Origin: Planctomycetota bacterium | GTDB lineage: Bacteria > Planctomycetota > UBA1135 > GCA-002686595 | Length of the DNA: 64,000 nt | Reading direction: 5' to 3' | Assembly (NCBI GenBank): GCA_012959525.1 | Contig: DUDB01000012.1 | Location: 62,001-126,000, forward strand | In this document: positions 50,915 through 59,742 of the stretch, piece by piece | Layout: every line of letters begins with the position of its first letter | Numbering within the stretch: position 1 is the first letter of the stretch | The notes under the pieces: generated by a model | The model's database searches: none | What the model saw: only the letters and a program-made list of their open reading frames with translations | Told to the model about the DNA's origin: nothing | Program-made: the position numbers and the translations under genes

Positions 50915-53656
50915 ATGCAAGTGGAACCCGCCCAGCCCAGTTTCCCTACCAGGGAACCCCATCTGGCACGGGGACAACACCTACTGCTGCTCATGGGCGC
51001 CCTCACGTGTTGCGGCACCCCCACCCGGCCACCCGCCCAACTCAATGAGGCGGCACAGGAGCGCTTCGCTGACCTAGCCCCCCCATCATCGCGCAAACGG
51101 TTCACCTTTGAAGGCCTGGAGAATCCTCCCCCGCCTCCCCCCCCTGCTGCCAGAACCGAGGAGGGCGAGGAGGCCAAGCCAGAACTGGTCCAAAGGCAGG
51201 CCGCCTTGCGCATGCGACTGCCAGAGGGCAAGTCCTTCGTCCTACACGCCACCCTGCCCCTGCCCCTCGGGCTGCCAACGACCGATCTCAGCTTCGAACT
51301 TCGCGATCGCTCGGGGAAGTCCACCTGGGCACGCGCCCAGTGGGAGGTGGTCACCCGTTATCCCACTGGAGAACCGGAAGTCGTCGAACTGGCCGCATTA
51401 CTCCAACGTCCACAAGGGACACAACCAGGCCAGTGGCACACCTTCGACGTTCGGGTTGTCGACCCGCAACCTTCCGGCCCGGCCCCGGATGTAGCTTGGG
51501 CCAGAGGCGCCGCATGGCCCGACGGGCTTGAGTTGCGCTGCCGGGATATCCACGGGCACCTGTACCGCGCACTCTTAAACGGCCCACAAGCGCACCGAAT
51601 CGTGCTGGCCAAAGGCACGGCTTACGAGAGGGTGCGCCTGTACGCGACGCTGATGCCCGCTCCCGATGCCCTGGTCGCCAACCCGCCGGCCCTGCCCCAC
51701 CTCATGGGAGTGCACGCTTACCTCACCCGTCGCTCAGGCGACGAGCGCGTCTCCCTAGACCTGCGGATCAACAATGGTGCAACCTCCGGCGGCGCGGAGC
51801 CCGCAGCCAGCGAATCCCCAGCTGGGATCGTGTACTGGGATTCCCTCGAATTGGCGCTGCCCCAAGACTGGAGCGCTACCGCCTTGGTGCGCGACCCCCT
51901 CCTGGGCAAGGCACGCAAGGAAGAAGGGCGGCGCATTTTGCCCTTGGTCAAACCACTGCCCGGTGGTGCCCTACACATGATGGGACCTCAGGCCCAGTTC
52001 CTGCGCCGCCTGACCCTGCACAGTCCCTCCTCCCAAGCACCTCGCGGTGAGCACCCCTCTCTGTCCGGCCTCGCCTTCTGCGTAGCAGGCCCCGGCCTGT
52101 GGTCTTGGTGGAACCCACAGACTTCTCGCTACTTCCCCCAGCGCACCCCGTTGGCCCGCTGGGACACCTACCGGAGGAACGGACTGGTTGGCCAGGCCGC
52201 TTTGGAGGAACGCATCGGCACCGAACTTCACCGGCTGCGCACGCTGCTGACCAGCGGCGTGGAGCAGCCCGGCATACTGAGCGGCCCACTCATGGGCTGG
52301 GCCCACCCCTTGGGCGTGTCCATTCAGGGCATGACCGGCGGATCCGGGATCGAACCCATCGTGGGCCAGCGAACCGTTGCTGCCGCCGACGCCCGCGGGG
52401 TGGAGGCGCTGATGCTGCGGCACCGCATGCACGCCTGCCGGCAACCGGACGCGCAATGGAACCGCATGGGACAAGCGGTTGGCCCCGAGCTCTGGAGGGG
52501 TGAGAAGAAGCGTGTGCCTTTCGACTTCCGCACCAACGCCAACATGGTGCCGCATGCCTTCAAGCTACCCGCTCGCGGTGGACCAGCCGCATCGGATCAG
52601 GTCAAGGCCGTTTACGAGGCCGAGCTGAGGCCGCCCTACGATCTCGGGACACCGGCCCATGCCGGGGGGCGGATTCCAGGAAACAACGACTCGCTTCTGG
52701 CTTGGTGGCCCCACGATGGACAACACATGGTGCGCTACACCTCGGCCACCAAGGCCTTGGTGTGGCTCACCAATGACGCTCTCGCACGGGACTCCCTTAT
52801 CCATGCGGCGGAGCTCTTTCATCTGGCCTTCCACGGCGGTCGACATGCCGTCGAGAGCTGGTCACCCGGGGCGACCCTGCGGGTCTACGAAGGGCTGGTC
52901 GACAAGCATCCCGGCCACGGACTGCCCATTGGACGTGACCAGGCATGGGGCATGGACGCAGCCTGCGCCGCCTACAGCTGCGCCACCCCATCCTGGAGAC
53001 AAGCGCACCGGGACTGGCTGATTCGCATTGCACAGCTCCTCGTCGACGGCGCTATGTCGAGCGGCATCGTCCAACGACAGGTCAACCCCAAGGTCCTCGG
53101 TGCTCGCCATGCGTCCAGCCAGACCTTTGAGTCCCACTTTCTTCTGCACGCCGAGCGCTGTTTGATTGAATCGGTTCTGGAAGGAGTGGACCCAGAGCGA
53201 TCCTCGGCCTTGCTTCAACTGCACCATCGGGCCCTGGACTTTCTGTACTGGGGCCCGGTCTGGAGCGACCCTCGCCCGACCCTACATAGTGAGACGCCCC
53301 TGGCCGGACCACGCTGGCATTTTGCCGTCGCCCCAAAGGAGGGCTTTGAAGCCGCCCCCTACTGCGAGAATTCGCGCTGGGGCGAGGACTACCTCCCTGC
53401 AGATGGACTGGATCTCGGCGTGGAAACCCGCTACGGCTGGGGGCCCCTGCAGTACGCCATGAGTCGCCCCACCCAAGGCGAGGCAGACGGCCTGGAGAGC
53501 CGCTATCTCGCCCGAAGCCTGGATCTCGGGGTGCACAGCCCGGATGTTCACGCCCGAGTCCGGGGCCTCTTTCGAGAGGCTGCCAAAGAGAGCAGTGATC
53601 ATTCTGGCAGTTGGGCGGGTTATGTCGGAGCCTTACAGAACCTAGGAGTCCTGTAG
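50915..53656 (+). CDS. Large exported protein of unknown function
   Basis: 913 residues. A hydrophobic stretch LLLLMGALTCCG near residues 23-34 suggests a lipoprotein or signal-anchored protein. A Pro-rich linker (residues ~70-80) follows. Residues ~95-400 look like beta-rich sequence. From ~430 to the end the sequence is mostly helical with many Trp, His and Asp residues, including LLAWWPHDGQHMVRYTSATKAL, HAAELFHLAFHGGRH and GMDAACAAYSCATPSW. That would fit an alpha/alpha-toroid carbohydrate-active enzyme, but I recognise no catalytic signature and no family. It stands alone between a divergent aminotransferase and the di-haem oxidoreductase. Function unknown. Confidence 0.8.
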   Translation: MQVEPAQPSFPTREPHLARGQHLLLLMGALTCCGTPTRPPAQLNEAAQERFADLAPPSSRKRFTFEGLENPPPPPPPAARTEEGEEAKPELVQRQAALRMRLPEGKSFVLHATLPLPLGLPTTDLSFELRDRSGKSTWARAQWEVVTRYPTGEPEVVELAALLQRPQGTQPGQWHTFDVRVVDPQPSGPAPDVAWARGAAWPDGLELRCRDIHGHLYRALLNGPQAHRIVLAKGTAYERVRLYATLMPAPDALVANPPALPHLMGVHAYLTRRSGDERVSLDLRINNGATSGGAEPAASESPAGIVYWDSLELALPQDWSATALVRDPLLGKARKEEGRRILPLVKPLPGGALHMMGPQAQFLRRLTLHSPSSQAPRGEHPSLSGLAFCVAGPGLWSWWNPQTSRYFPQRTPLARWDTYRRNGLVGQAALEERIGTELHRLRTLLTSGVEQPGILSGPLMGWAHPLGVSIQGMTGGSGIEPIVGQRTVAAADARGVEALMLRHRMHACRQPDAQWNRMGQAVGPELWRGEKKRVPFDFRTNANMVPHAFKLPARGGPAASDQVKAVYEAELRPPYDLGTPAHAGGRIPGNNDSLLAWWPHDGQHMVRYTSATKALVWLTNDALARDSLIHAAELFHLAFHGGRHAVESWSPGATLRVYEGLVDKHPGHGLPIGRDQAWGMDAACAAYSCATPSWRQAHRDWLIRIAQLLVDGAMSSGIVQRQVNPKVLGARHASSQTFESHFLLHAERCLIESVLEGVDPERSSALLQLHHRALDFLYWGPVWSDPRPTLHSETPLAGPRWHFAVAPKEGFEAAPYCENSRWGEDYLPADGLDLGVETRYGWGPLQYAMSRPTQGEADGLESRYLARSLDLGVHSPDVHARVRGLFREAAKESSDHSGSWAGYVGALQNLGVL

Positions 53657-53758
53657 CACGTCCCCTTCTGGGGCATTGCCGTCTCATTGGTGGCGACCTG
53701 CCCCCCCCCTGTAGCTGATAGCGTTCTCCCGGGCCCACCACAGGCCCCAGGGAACCCG

Positions 53759-53764
53759 TAGAAT
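53759..53764 (+). promoter_or_regulatory. Possible -10 element of di-haem oxidoreductase gene
   Basis: TAGAAT, 39 nt upstream of ATG 53804, in the otherwise GC-rich intergenic stretch. I do not see a convincing -35 at standard spacing. Confidence 0.3.
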
Positions 53765-53803
53765 TAACCAAGCCGATCCGTCCACCATTTGAATCTATCC
53801 GAA

Positions 53804-56170
53804 ATGTCGTCTAGTCCAATCACCCTTCTGCTCGCCGCCGTTGCCGGCGCAGCCCCCCTCCTCGCCCGCCAGGACCCACAACCGTTCATGGGGCAGCCTG
53901 TGCCTGGACTCTCCCGTGCAGAGCACAATCTGTTTCTGTTGGGTCAGCTGGATTTCCTGAGCCCGCTCACGACCCAGGATGGGTTGGGACCCATCTTCAA
54001 TGAGCCCGCATGCGCCAGCTGCCACAACCACCCCGGGGTGGGTGGCTCCGGTGTGAGGGTCGTGACCCGCTTCGGAAAAGCCGCCAGCGGTGGAGCGCCC
54101 TTCGACCCTTTGGCGGGCCTGGGGGGCTCGCTGCTCCAGGATCAGTCTGAAGACCTCCAGTGCCGCGAGGTGGTCCCCCCGGAAGCGACCGTGACCGCTC
54201 TGCGCAAGACGCCCATCGCTTTCGGTAGCGGCCTGCTGAGTGAGGTACTGGACGCAGACATTGAAGCCAACGCCGTCAACCAACCTCCGGGCCTGTCGGG
54301 TTTCGTGAGCTACGTCGGCGACGCGACACAGCCCGGTGGCCCGCTCCGCCCGGCACGCTTTGGATGGAAGGGGGACGCCCTGAACGCCATCGCCTTCTCC
54401 ATCGGTGCCGGTCTGAACGAGATGGGTCTGACCTCCCCCTTTGCGCCAACCGAGAATGCCCCCAATGGCGACCAGAGCCTGCTGGCTGCCTGTGATTCGG
54501 TAGCGGACCCGGAAGACAAGCCCGATGCCAATGGCATCACCCACGTACAGCACTGGACCACATTTCAGCGCCTGCTCGCCGCGCCGGCTCAGACACCCCG
54601 CGCCGGCATGACGGGGGAAACCGTATTTAACACCGTGGGTTGTGCGGACTGCCACGTACGCGACTACGTCACCGGGGCCGCTGTTGAACCCAGCCTCTCG
54701 GGCGTGGCCATCAAGCCCTACTCGGATTTGCTCGTGCACGACATGGGCACTCTCGGTGACGGCATCGTCCAGGCCAACGCCAGCGAGACCCAGATGTTCA
54801 CGCGCCCCTTGTGGGGCCTGGCCCTGCGCAACTCGTTCCTGCATGACGGCCGCATTGCGGGCGGCACCTTTCACGACCTGATGGTCGCCACCATCGCCGC
54901 CCACGACGGGGAGGGCGCGGCATCCCGGGATGCCTTCAACAACCTGTCAGCTGGCGATCAGACCGATCTGGTGGACTTCCTGCAGTCGCTCGGGCAGACC
55001 GAGTTCGACTACGAACTGGACAACGACCTGGATGAGTTCGACTGGTTCTTCCTCCAGCCCTGGCTGACTGGGCCGGGCGGCACGATTGGGCCGGACGACG
55101 ACCAGGCGATCGCCGATCTGGACGCCGACGGTGATTTTGACCTAACCGAGTTCGGTGCACTCCAACGCACCTTCACAGGGCAAGTGACCAGCCCTGCGCC
55201 AGCCCCTGAGCCCGTGCAGACACTCCTCAACCTGAGCGTCCGCTCCGGAGGTAGTACGCTGTGGGTCTCGCCCGGCGCACCGTTCAACTATGAAGTGCGC
55301 GCCACGCTCTCCAACAAGCAGACAGGCGGACTCGCGATGGTGAGCTTCGACCTGAACTTCGACGGCGGGGCACTGGCCCCCGTCAGTCCCCCGCAGGACG
55401 GGAGCATGAGCGAGTTCGTGAGTCCCAGCGGCTTGTGCAACCCGGCAGGCTTCGGCGGCACGCCCGCGGCAGGCACTCTGATTCAAGTGGGCGGGGCCAT
55501 GAACACCATTGCCAACTCTTTTGCCCCGACGCCTTCGGGGACCGTGGTTGGTGACGTCGCCCAACGCGGCTCATGGAGCACCTTGGCCACCGGAACCACG
55601 GTGGCGCCCAGCACGCCTGGCACCTACAAGCTGCACCTGACCAACCCCATGGGAAACGCCCTCCAGAAGAACGTCAGCGGATCAACCTTCTTCCCAGTTG
55701 TGGCTTTGGGCATCGGAACCATACGCGAGCTGACGGTGGTCGTGGAGGCTTGCGCGCCATCGAACTACTGCACATCCAAGCCCAGCTCTTCGGGATGCAA
55801 CCCAATCATGCTGTGGAAGGGACGCCCTTCCGCGTCGGGCCCCAACAGTTTCCACTTGCGCGCCGGCGCAGTCCAAGGTGGAGAGGCCGGCATATTCCTG
55901 TTCAGCCTGGCCCCAGGCAACACGCCGTTCTACGGGGGGACGCTGTGCATCGGAGGAAGCATCAATCGTACACCCGTCACCGCAACCGGCGGTACCAAGG
56001 GCCTATGTGATGGGAACATGGATTTCCACATGAGCCAGGGCTTCATGGCTGCACGCGGGCTCACCCCTGGTACCATCGTGTACGCCCAGGGCTGGTTTCG
56101 CGACAGCCTGCAGACGGACGGCACCGGAGTCGGTTTGACCGATGCAATCACCTTCACCATCTGCCCGTAA
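53804..56170 (+). CDS. Secreted di-haem oxidoreductase with EF-hand-like segment and C-terminal module
   Basis: 788 residues from ATG 53804; a TTG at 53789 is less likely. Signal peptide ends APLLARQ. Two c-type haem motifs, C70-A-S-C-H74 and C280-A-D-C-H284, and the intervening LSRAEHNLFLLGQ... FGWKGDALNAIAFS... RPLWGLALRNSFLHDGR match the di-haem oxidoreductase (DHOR, thiol oxidoreductase-like/CcpA-related) family. Residues ~425-450 contain a single Ca-binding DLDADGDFDLTEF reminiscent of EF-hand or dockerin segments. A cohesin-like beta domain follows (~470-645), then the shared C-terminal module (SNYCTSKPSSSG... IVYAQGWFRD... LTDAITFTICP). Likely an extracellular redox enzyme anchored through the C-terminal module; electron partner unknown. 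Confidence 0.88.
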   Translation: MSSSPITLLLAAVAGAAPLLARQDPQPFMGQPVPGLSRAEHNLFLLGQLDFLSPLTTQDGLGPIFNEPACASCHNHPGVGGSGVRVVTRFGKAASGGAPFDPLAGLGGSLLQDQSEDLQCREVVPPEATVTALRKTPIAFGSGLLSEVLDADIEANAVNQPPGLSGFVSYVGDATQPGGPLRPARFGWKGDALNAIAFSIGAGLNEMGLTSPFAPTENAPNGDQSLLAACDSVADPEDKPDANGITHVQHWTTFQRLLAAPAQTPRAGMTGETVFNTVGCADCHVRDYVTGAAVEPSLSGVAIKPYSDLLVHDMGTLGDGIVQANASETQMFTRPLWGLALRNSFLHDGRIAGGTFHDLMVATIAAHDGEGAASRDAFNNLSAGDQTDLVDFLQSLGQTEFDYELDNDLDEFDWFFLQPWLTGPGGTIGPDDDQAIADLDADGDFDLTEFGALQRTFTGQVTSPAPAPEPVQTLLNLSVRSGGSTLWVSPGAPFNYEVRATLSNKQTGGLAMVSFDLNFDGGALAPVSPPQDGSMSEFVSPSGLCNPAGFGGTPAAGTLIQVGGAMNTIANSFAPTPSGTVVGDVAQRGSWSTLATGTTVAPSTPGTYKLHLTNPMGNALQKNVSGSTFFPVVALGIGTIRELTVVVEACAPSNYCTSKPSSSGCNPIMLWKGRPSASGPNSFHLRAGAVQGGEAGIFLFSLAPGNTPFYGGTLCIGGSINRTPVTATGGTKGLCDGNMDFHMSQGFMAARGLTPGTIVYAQGWFRDSLQTDGTGVGLTDAITFTICP

Positions 56171-56221
56171 CACAACAGTGACCTTTAGACACCCATGCTC
56201 CACCCCCACAACCCAACCGCC

Positions 56222-58003
56222 ATGGTAAGACCACTTATCCTTCTCGTTTGTGCTGGCCTCACAGCGAGCGTCACCCATGCTCAGATCGGCTGGGCCAGTT
56301 TCACCAAAGACAATAGTCGACTCAATGCGAACAACAGCACGGTGATGAACGACAACGAGGAGAAGGACTACGCGTGGGGCGATCTGGACCAAGACGGCTG
56401 GACCGACCTGGTCATCGTGCGCAAGACTCCGTACACCAACCCCGGGGGGAAGGTCAACGTGCTGCTCATGAACGAGGGTGGCGTCCTCACCGACCGCACG
56501 GCGCAGTACGCCGTCAGCTCAAGCGTTGCGGGCGACAACGGGTTCAAGACGGGGACGAATGACCGTGACGTGGCCATCGCCGACGTCAACGGAGACGGCT
56601 GGCTGGACGTGATCACCTCCGCAGCCATCGCCCCCAACCAGCCCAAGCACATCTCCCACCCGCGTGTCTACATCAACCAGGGCGACATGGGCGGTGCCTG
56701 GATGGGCCTGCGCTATGAGGATGCTCTCATTCCTGACTTCGGGACCTTCCCCAATTTCTGCGCCGTGGCGGTCGGTGACCTCACCGGTGACGGCTTCCCC
56801 GACCTGTACTTCGCCCACTACGAGCAGTCCGCCCAGGTAGACCTCAACGACAAGCTCCTCGTCAACGACGGCACGGGCAACTTCTCAGATGAGAGCAATG
56901 CCCGCATGACGTCCGCCATGTTGGATTCAAGCTTCGCCGTATCGGCCGTCATCGCCGACATGAACGGTGATGGCAACAACGACGTGATCAAGGACACCGC
57001 CCTCGGCTCTACGGGAGCAGCGGGACCGAGGGTCATCATCGATTACAACAACCCGACCAACGTGGGGTTCTTCAACATCTACGACCAGGCCTACTCGGGC
57101 GCGCCGTACCACGCCAACGTCGGCGACCTCAACAAGGACGGCAAGTTGGACATGATCATCAGTGACGACGCCGCTGACCGCTACCTGCTCAACAATGGCA
57201 ACGACGCCCTGGGCCGGGTCAACTGGAGCGCAGCCTTCACCTACAACACCGACGACGGATTCGGAAGCAACAATATCGTTTGCGACCTGAACAACGATGG
57301 CTGGAACGACGTGCTCATCTGTGACGTGGACGTGGACATCCCCGGCTGCAGCAGGCGTATGCACGTGTACCACAACAAAGGTGGCACCGTAGGTGGCAAC
57401 ATCACCCTGAAGGAGGAGTCCGGTGGCGGATCCACTGGACTGAAGGGAATCACCACCAGCGACCTGCGCGGAATGCACGACGTGGCCGTTTTCGACGTGG
57501 ACAACGACGGAGACCTCGACCTGGTTCTCGGTGACTGCAACGGGACGAACCTGTTCGTCAACGACCTCAACCAGCCCGGGGGGCCCATCGGCACCAACTA
57601 CTGTGGACCCGCAGTGCCAAACTCCAGCGGGTTCCCCGCCGTGATGGGCGCTTCGGGATCTGACCAGGTAGCCGCCAACAACGTCACCCTGGACGCGTCG
57701 ATGATGCCCGCCAACCAGTTCGGCTATTTCCTGACGTCCCAGACCGCTGGGTTCATCGCCAATCCAGGGGGGGCCCAGGGCAACCTCTGCCTGGGCGGAC
57801 AGATGGGTCGCTACTCGAAATCTCTGAAGAACTCGGGCAGCGGAGGATCGTTCCAGTTGACCATCGACCTGACGAATATGCCCCCTCCCGTGCAGTCCAG
57901 CGTCCTGCCTGGGGACACCTGGAATTTTGCGGCCTGGTTCCGCGACAAGAACCCGACCAATACGAGCAACTTCACGGACGGCCTCTCCATCCTGTTCCTC
58001 TAG
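56222..58003 (+). CDS. Secreted FG-GAP/VCBS-repeat protein with C-terminal module
   Basis: 593 residues from ATG 56222, chosen for its compact signal peptide (MVRPLILLVCAGLTASVTHAQ); ATG 56195 adds nine residues. Seven calcium-loop repeats (DLDQDGWTD, DVNGDGWLD, DLTGDGFPD, DMNGDGNND, DLNKDGKLD, DLNNDGWND and DVDNDGDLD) would form an integrin-like propeller at ~35-455. Residues ~460-593 are the C-terminal module (NYCGPAVPNSSG... QFGYFLTSQ... LCLGGQ... FAAWFRDK... SNFTDGLSI) shared with the proteins at 10161 and 53804. It is 51 nt downstream of the oxidoreductase gene on the same strand. Probably a surface adhesin. Confidence 0.87.
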   Translation: MVRPLILLVCAGLTASVTHAQIGWASFTKDNSRLNANNSTVMNDNEEKDYAWGDLDQDGWTDLVIVRKTPYTNPGGKVNVLLMNEGGVLTDRTAQYAVSSSVAGDNGFKTGTNDRDVAIADVNGDGWLDVITSAAIAPNQPKHISHPRVYINQGDMGGAWMGLRYEDALIPDFGTFPNFCAVAVGDLTGDGFPDLYFAHYEQSAQVDLNDKLLVNDGTGNFSDESNARMTSAMLDSSFAVSAVIADMNGDGNNDVIKDTALGSTGAAGPRVIIDYNNPTNVGFFNIYDQAYSGAPYHANVGDLNKDGKLDMIISDDAADRYLLNNGNDALGRVNWSAAFTYNTDDGFGSNNIVCDLNNDGWNDVLICDVDVDIPGCSRRMHVYHNKGGTVGGNITLKEESGGGSTGLKGITTSDLRGMHDVAVFDVDNDGDLDLVLGDCNGTNLFVNDLNQPGGPIGTNYCGPAVPNSSGFPAVMGASGSDQVAANNVTLDASMMPANQFGYFLTSQTAGFIANPGGAQGNLCLGGQMGRYSKSLKNSGSGGSFQLTIDLTNMPPPVQSSVLPGDTWNFAAWFRDKNPTNTSNFTDGLSILFL

Positions 58004-58076
58004 AGAGGCCCAGGAGCCGGGGAGAATTCGCGCCCGGACACTTGACGCGATAACCGGAGTGCGTTGACCTCCCGCC

Positions 58077-58838
58077 ATGGAGTTGCAAACCTCATTGGAG
58101 GCTTCGGTGCTTCGCATCGCCGCCTGGTCGGGACCGAGGAATGTCTCCACGGCACTCATGCGGTCCTTCGACTCGCGCTCGGACACGCAGGTGTGCGACG
58201 AACCCCTCTACGCGCACTACCTGAAGGTGACGGGCCTGCCCCACCCCATGGCCGAGAGGATCCAGGCCGAGCATGAGTGCGACCTGGATAGGGTCATCGA
58301 ATGGCTGACGGGGCCCGCGAACGACGAGCCCCGGATCTTCTACCAAAAGCACATGGCCCACCACCTGCTGGAGGGCATGCCCAGGGACTGGATCGGGAGC
58401 CTGAAGAACGTCTTTCTGATCCGTGACCCCAGGGGCATGCTCCCCTCCCTCCTGCGCATCGTCCCGGGCTCCGGTTTGATGGATACTGGGCTACCCCAGC
58501 AGCTGGAGCTGTTCACTCAGGAGACCCAGCGCACGGGGGCCACGCCACCGGTCATCGACTCGGCGGACCTCCTGCGCGACCCGGAGGGCATGCTCAAGGC
58601 TCTGTGCGGCGCGTTGGGGATAGCCTTTGACACTGCCATGCTGAACTGGCCCAGCGGGCTTAGGCCGACGGATGGATGCTGGGCCGAGGCCTGGTACGGC
58701 AATGCCCTGAAATCCACCGGGTTCGCGCCCTATCGCGAGACGCCTGCCCAACTGGCTGACGAGCACATGGAGCTGTTGGCTGAGTGCCAAGAACTCTATG
58801 AGCAACTCGCCCCCCACCGACTACGATCTGTGACATGA
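58077..58838 (+). CDS. Sulfotransferase-like protein paired with class IV aminotransferase
   Basis: 253 residues from ATG 58077; a TTG at 58107 is possible. Near the N-terminus IAAWSGPRNVSTALMRSF is the 5'-PSB-type PAPS-binding motif of the sulfotransferase-like P-loop fold, and LKNVFLIRDPRGMLPSLLRI is the 3'-phosphate motif. The C-terminal DLLRDPEGMLKALCGALGI is typical of sulfotransferase-fold proteins. It overlaps the next gene by ATGA. The same two domains occur fused in plant and animal proteins called branched-chain aminotransferase-like, which suggests a functional pairing. The reaction is not known. No signal peptide. Confidence 0.8.
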   Translation: MELQTSLEASVLRIAAWSGPRNVSTALMRSFDSRSDTQVCDEPLYAHYLKVTGLPHPMAERIQAEHECDLDRVIEWLTGPANDEPRIFYQKHMAHHLLEGMPRDWIGSLKNVFLIRDPRGMLPSLLRIVPGSGLMDTGLPQQLELFTQETQRTGATPPVIDSADLLRDPEGMLKALCGALGIAFDTAMLNWPSGLRPTDGCWAEAWYGNALKSTGFAPYRETPAQLADEHMELLAECQELYEQLAPHRLRSVT

Positions 58839-59737
58839 AACAGACCTTCAATGAAGCCAACCGTGACATCCAGATATGGGTGGGCGGACAACTCTTTCCC
58901 CGGGACGAGGCCAAGGTCAGTGTGTTCGACTCCCTGGTTCAGGGGGGGGATGGCTGCTGGGAGGGCCTAAGGCTGTACGACGGGCGCATCTTCAAACTGG
59001 AGCAGCACCTGACGCGCCTGCGCCACTCCGCGCTCGCCCTCGCCTTTGAGGATATCCCCGGCAACGAGCAGATCCTAGACGCCATCCGGCAGACCCTGGA
59101 GGCCAACGGGATGCGGGACGGGGTCCACGTCCGATTGACACTCTCCCGCGGAACGAAGATCACCTCGGGCATGGACCCGCGCCTCAATCAATCCGGTCCA
59201 ACCCTGATCGTGGTCGCCGAGCACAAAGCGCCGGTCTACGACAAGACAGGTCTGAGCCTTGTGAGCTCCTCCCTGCGTCGCTTCCCCGCAGACTGCCTCG
59301 ATCCGAAGATCCATCACAACAACCTATTGCAGTCCATCTTGGCCAAGGTTGAGGCCAACGCTGCCGGTGCGGACGATGCCCTAATGCTCGATGTGCACGG
59401 CTTCGTGGCCGAGACCAATGCCACCCACATCTTCGGAGTCAGCGAAGGAAGGCTGTTCACCCCGACCACCCGCGCCTGCCCCGAGGGCGTCACACGCGCG
59501 ACCGTGCTGGAGATCTGCGCGAGTGAGGGTATCGACGCCGAAGTGCGTTCCGTCTCACAGGCCGAGCTCTACAGGGCCGACGAGGTCTTCTGTACAGGCA
59601 CGATGGGCGAGCTGGCAGCCGTGGCCCAAATCGATGGGCGCCCCATAGGGACCTCCACCCCCGGTCCGCTGTGCACCCGTCTCAGCGCGTTGTATGCCAC
59701 GCGCACGGCAGGTGAAGGCACACAGGTCGTGCCGTAG
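58835..59737 (+). CDS. Class IV (BCAT-like) PLP aminotransferase
   Basis: 300 residues from ATG 58835, overlapping the previous stop as ATGA. Fold type IV motifs are VSVFDSLVQGGDGCWEGLRLYDG, PLP lysine K158 in CLDPKIHHNNLLQS, and FVAETNATHIFGV with E194. The family includes branched-chain aminotransferases, D-amino-acid aminotransferases and 4-amino-4-deoxychorismate lyases. The substrate-pocket residues do not let me decide. Its coupling to the sulfotransferase-like gene favours a dedicated pathway over housekeeping IlvE. Confidence 0.88.
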   Translation: MKQTFNEANRDIQIWVGGQLFPRDEAKVSVFDSLVQGGDGCWEGLRLYDGRIFKLEQHLTRLRHSALALAFEDIPGNEQILDAIRQTLEANGMRDGVHVRLTLSRGTKITSGMDPRLNQSGPTLIVVAEHKAPVYDKTGLSLVSSSLRRFPADCLDPKIHHNNLLQSILAKVEANAAGADDALMLDVHGFVAETNATHIFGVSEGRLFTPTTRACPEGVTRATVLEICASEGIDAEVRSVSQAELYRADEVFCTGTMGELAAVAQIDGRPIGTSTPGPLCTRLSALYATRTAGEGTQVVP

Positions 59738-59742
59738 CGCCA

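Noticed and set aside
53795..54904. Minus-strand open frame of 369 codons opposite the di-haem oxidoreductase gene
   Set aside because: The opposite strand encodes clear haem motifs and a signal peptide; this frame has no domain or start signal.
56927..58186. Minus-strand open frame of 419 codons opposite the FG-GAP gene
   Set aside because: The repeated Val/Asp composition is the mirror of the calcium-loop repeats; no independent coding signal.
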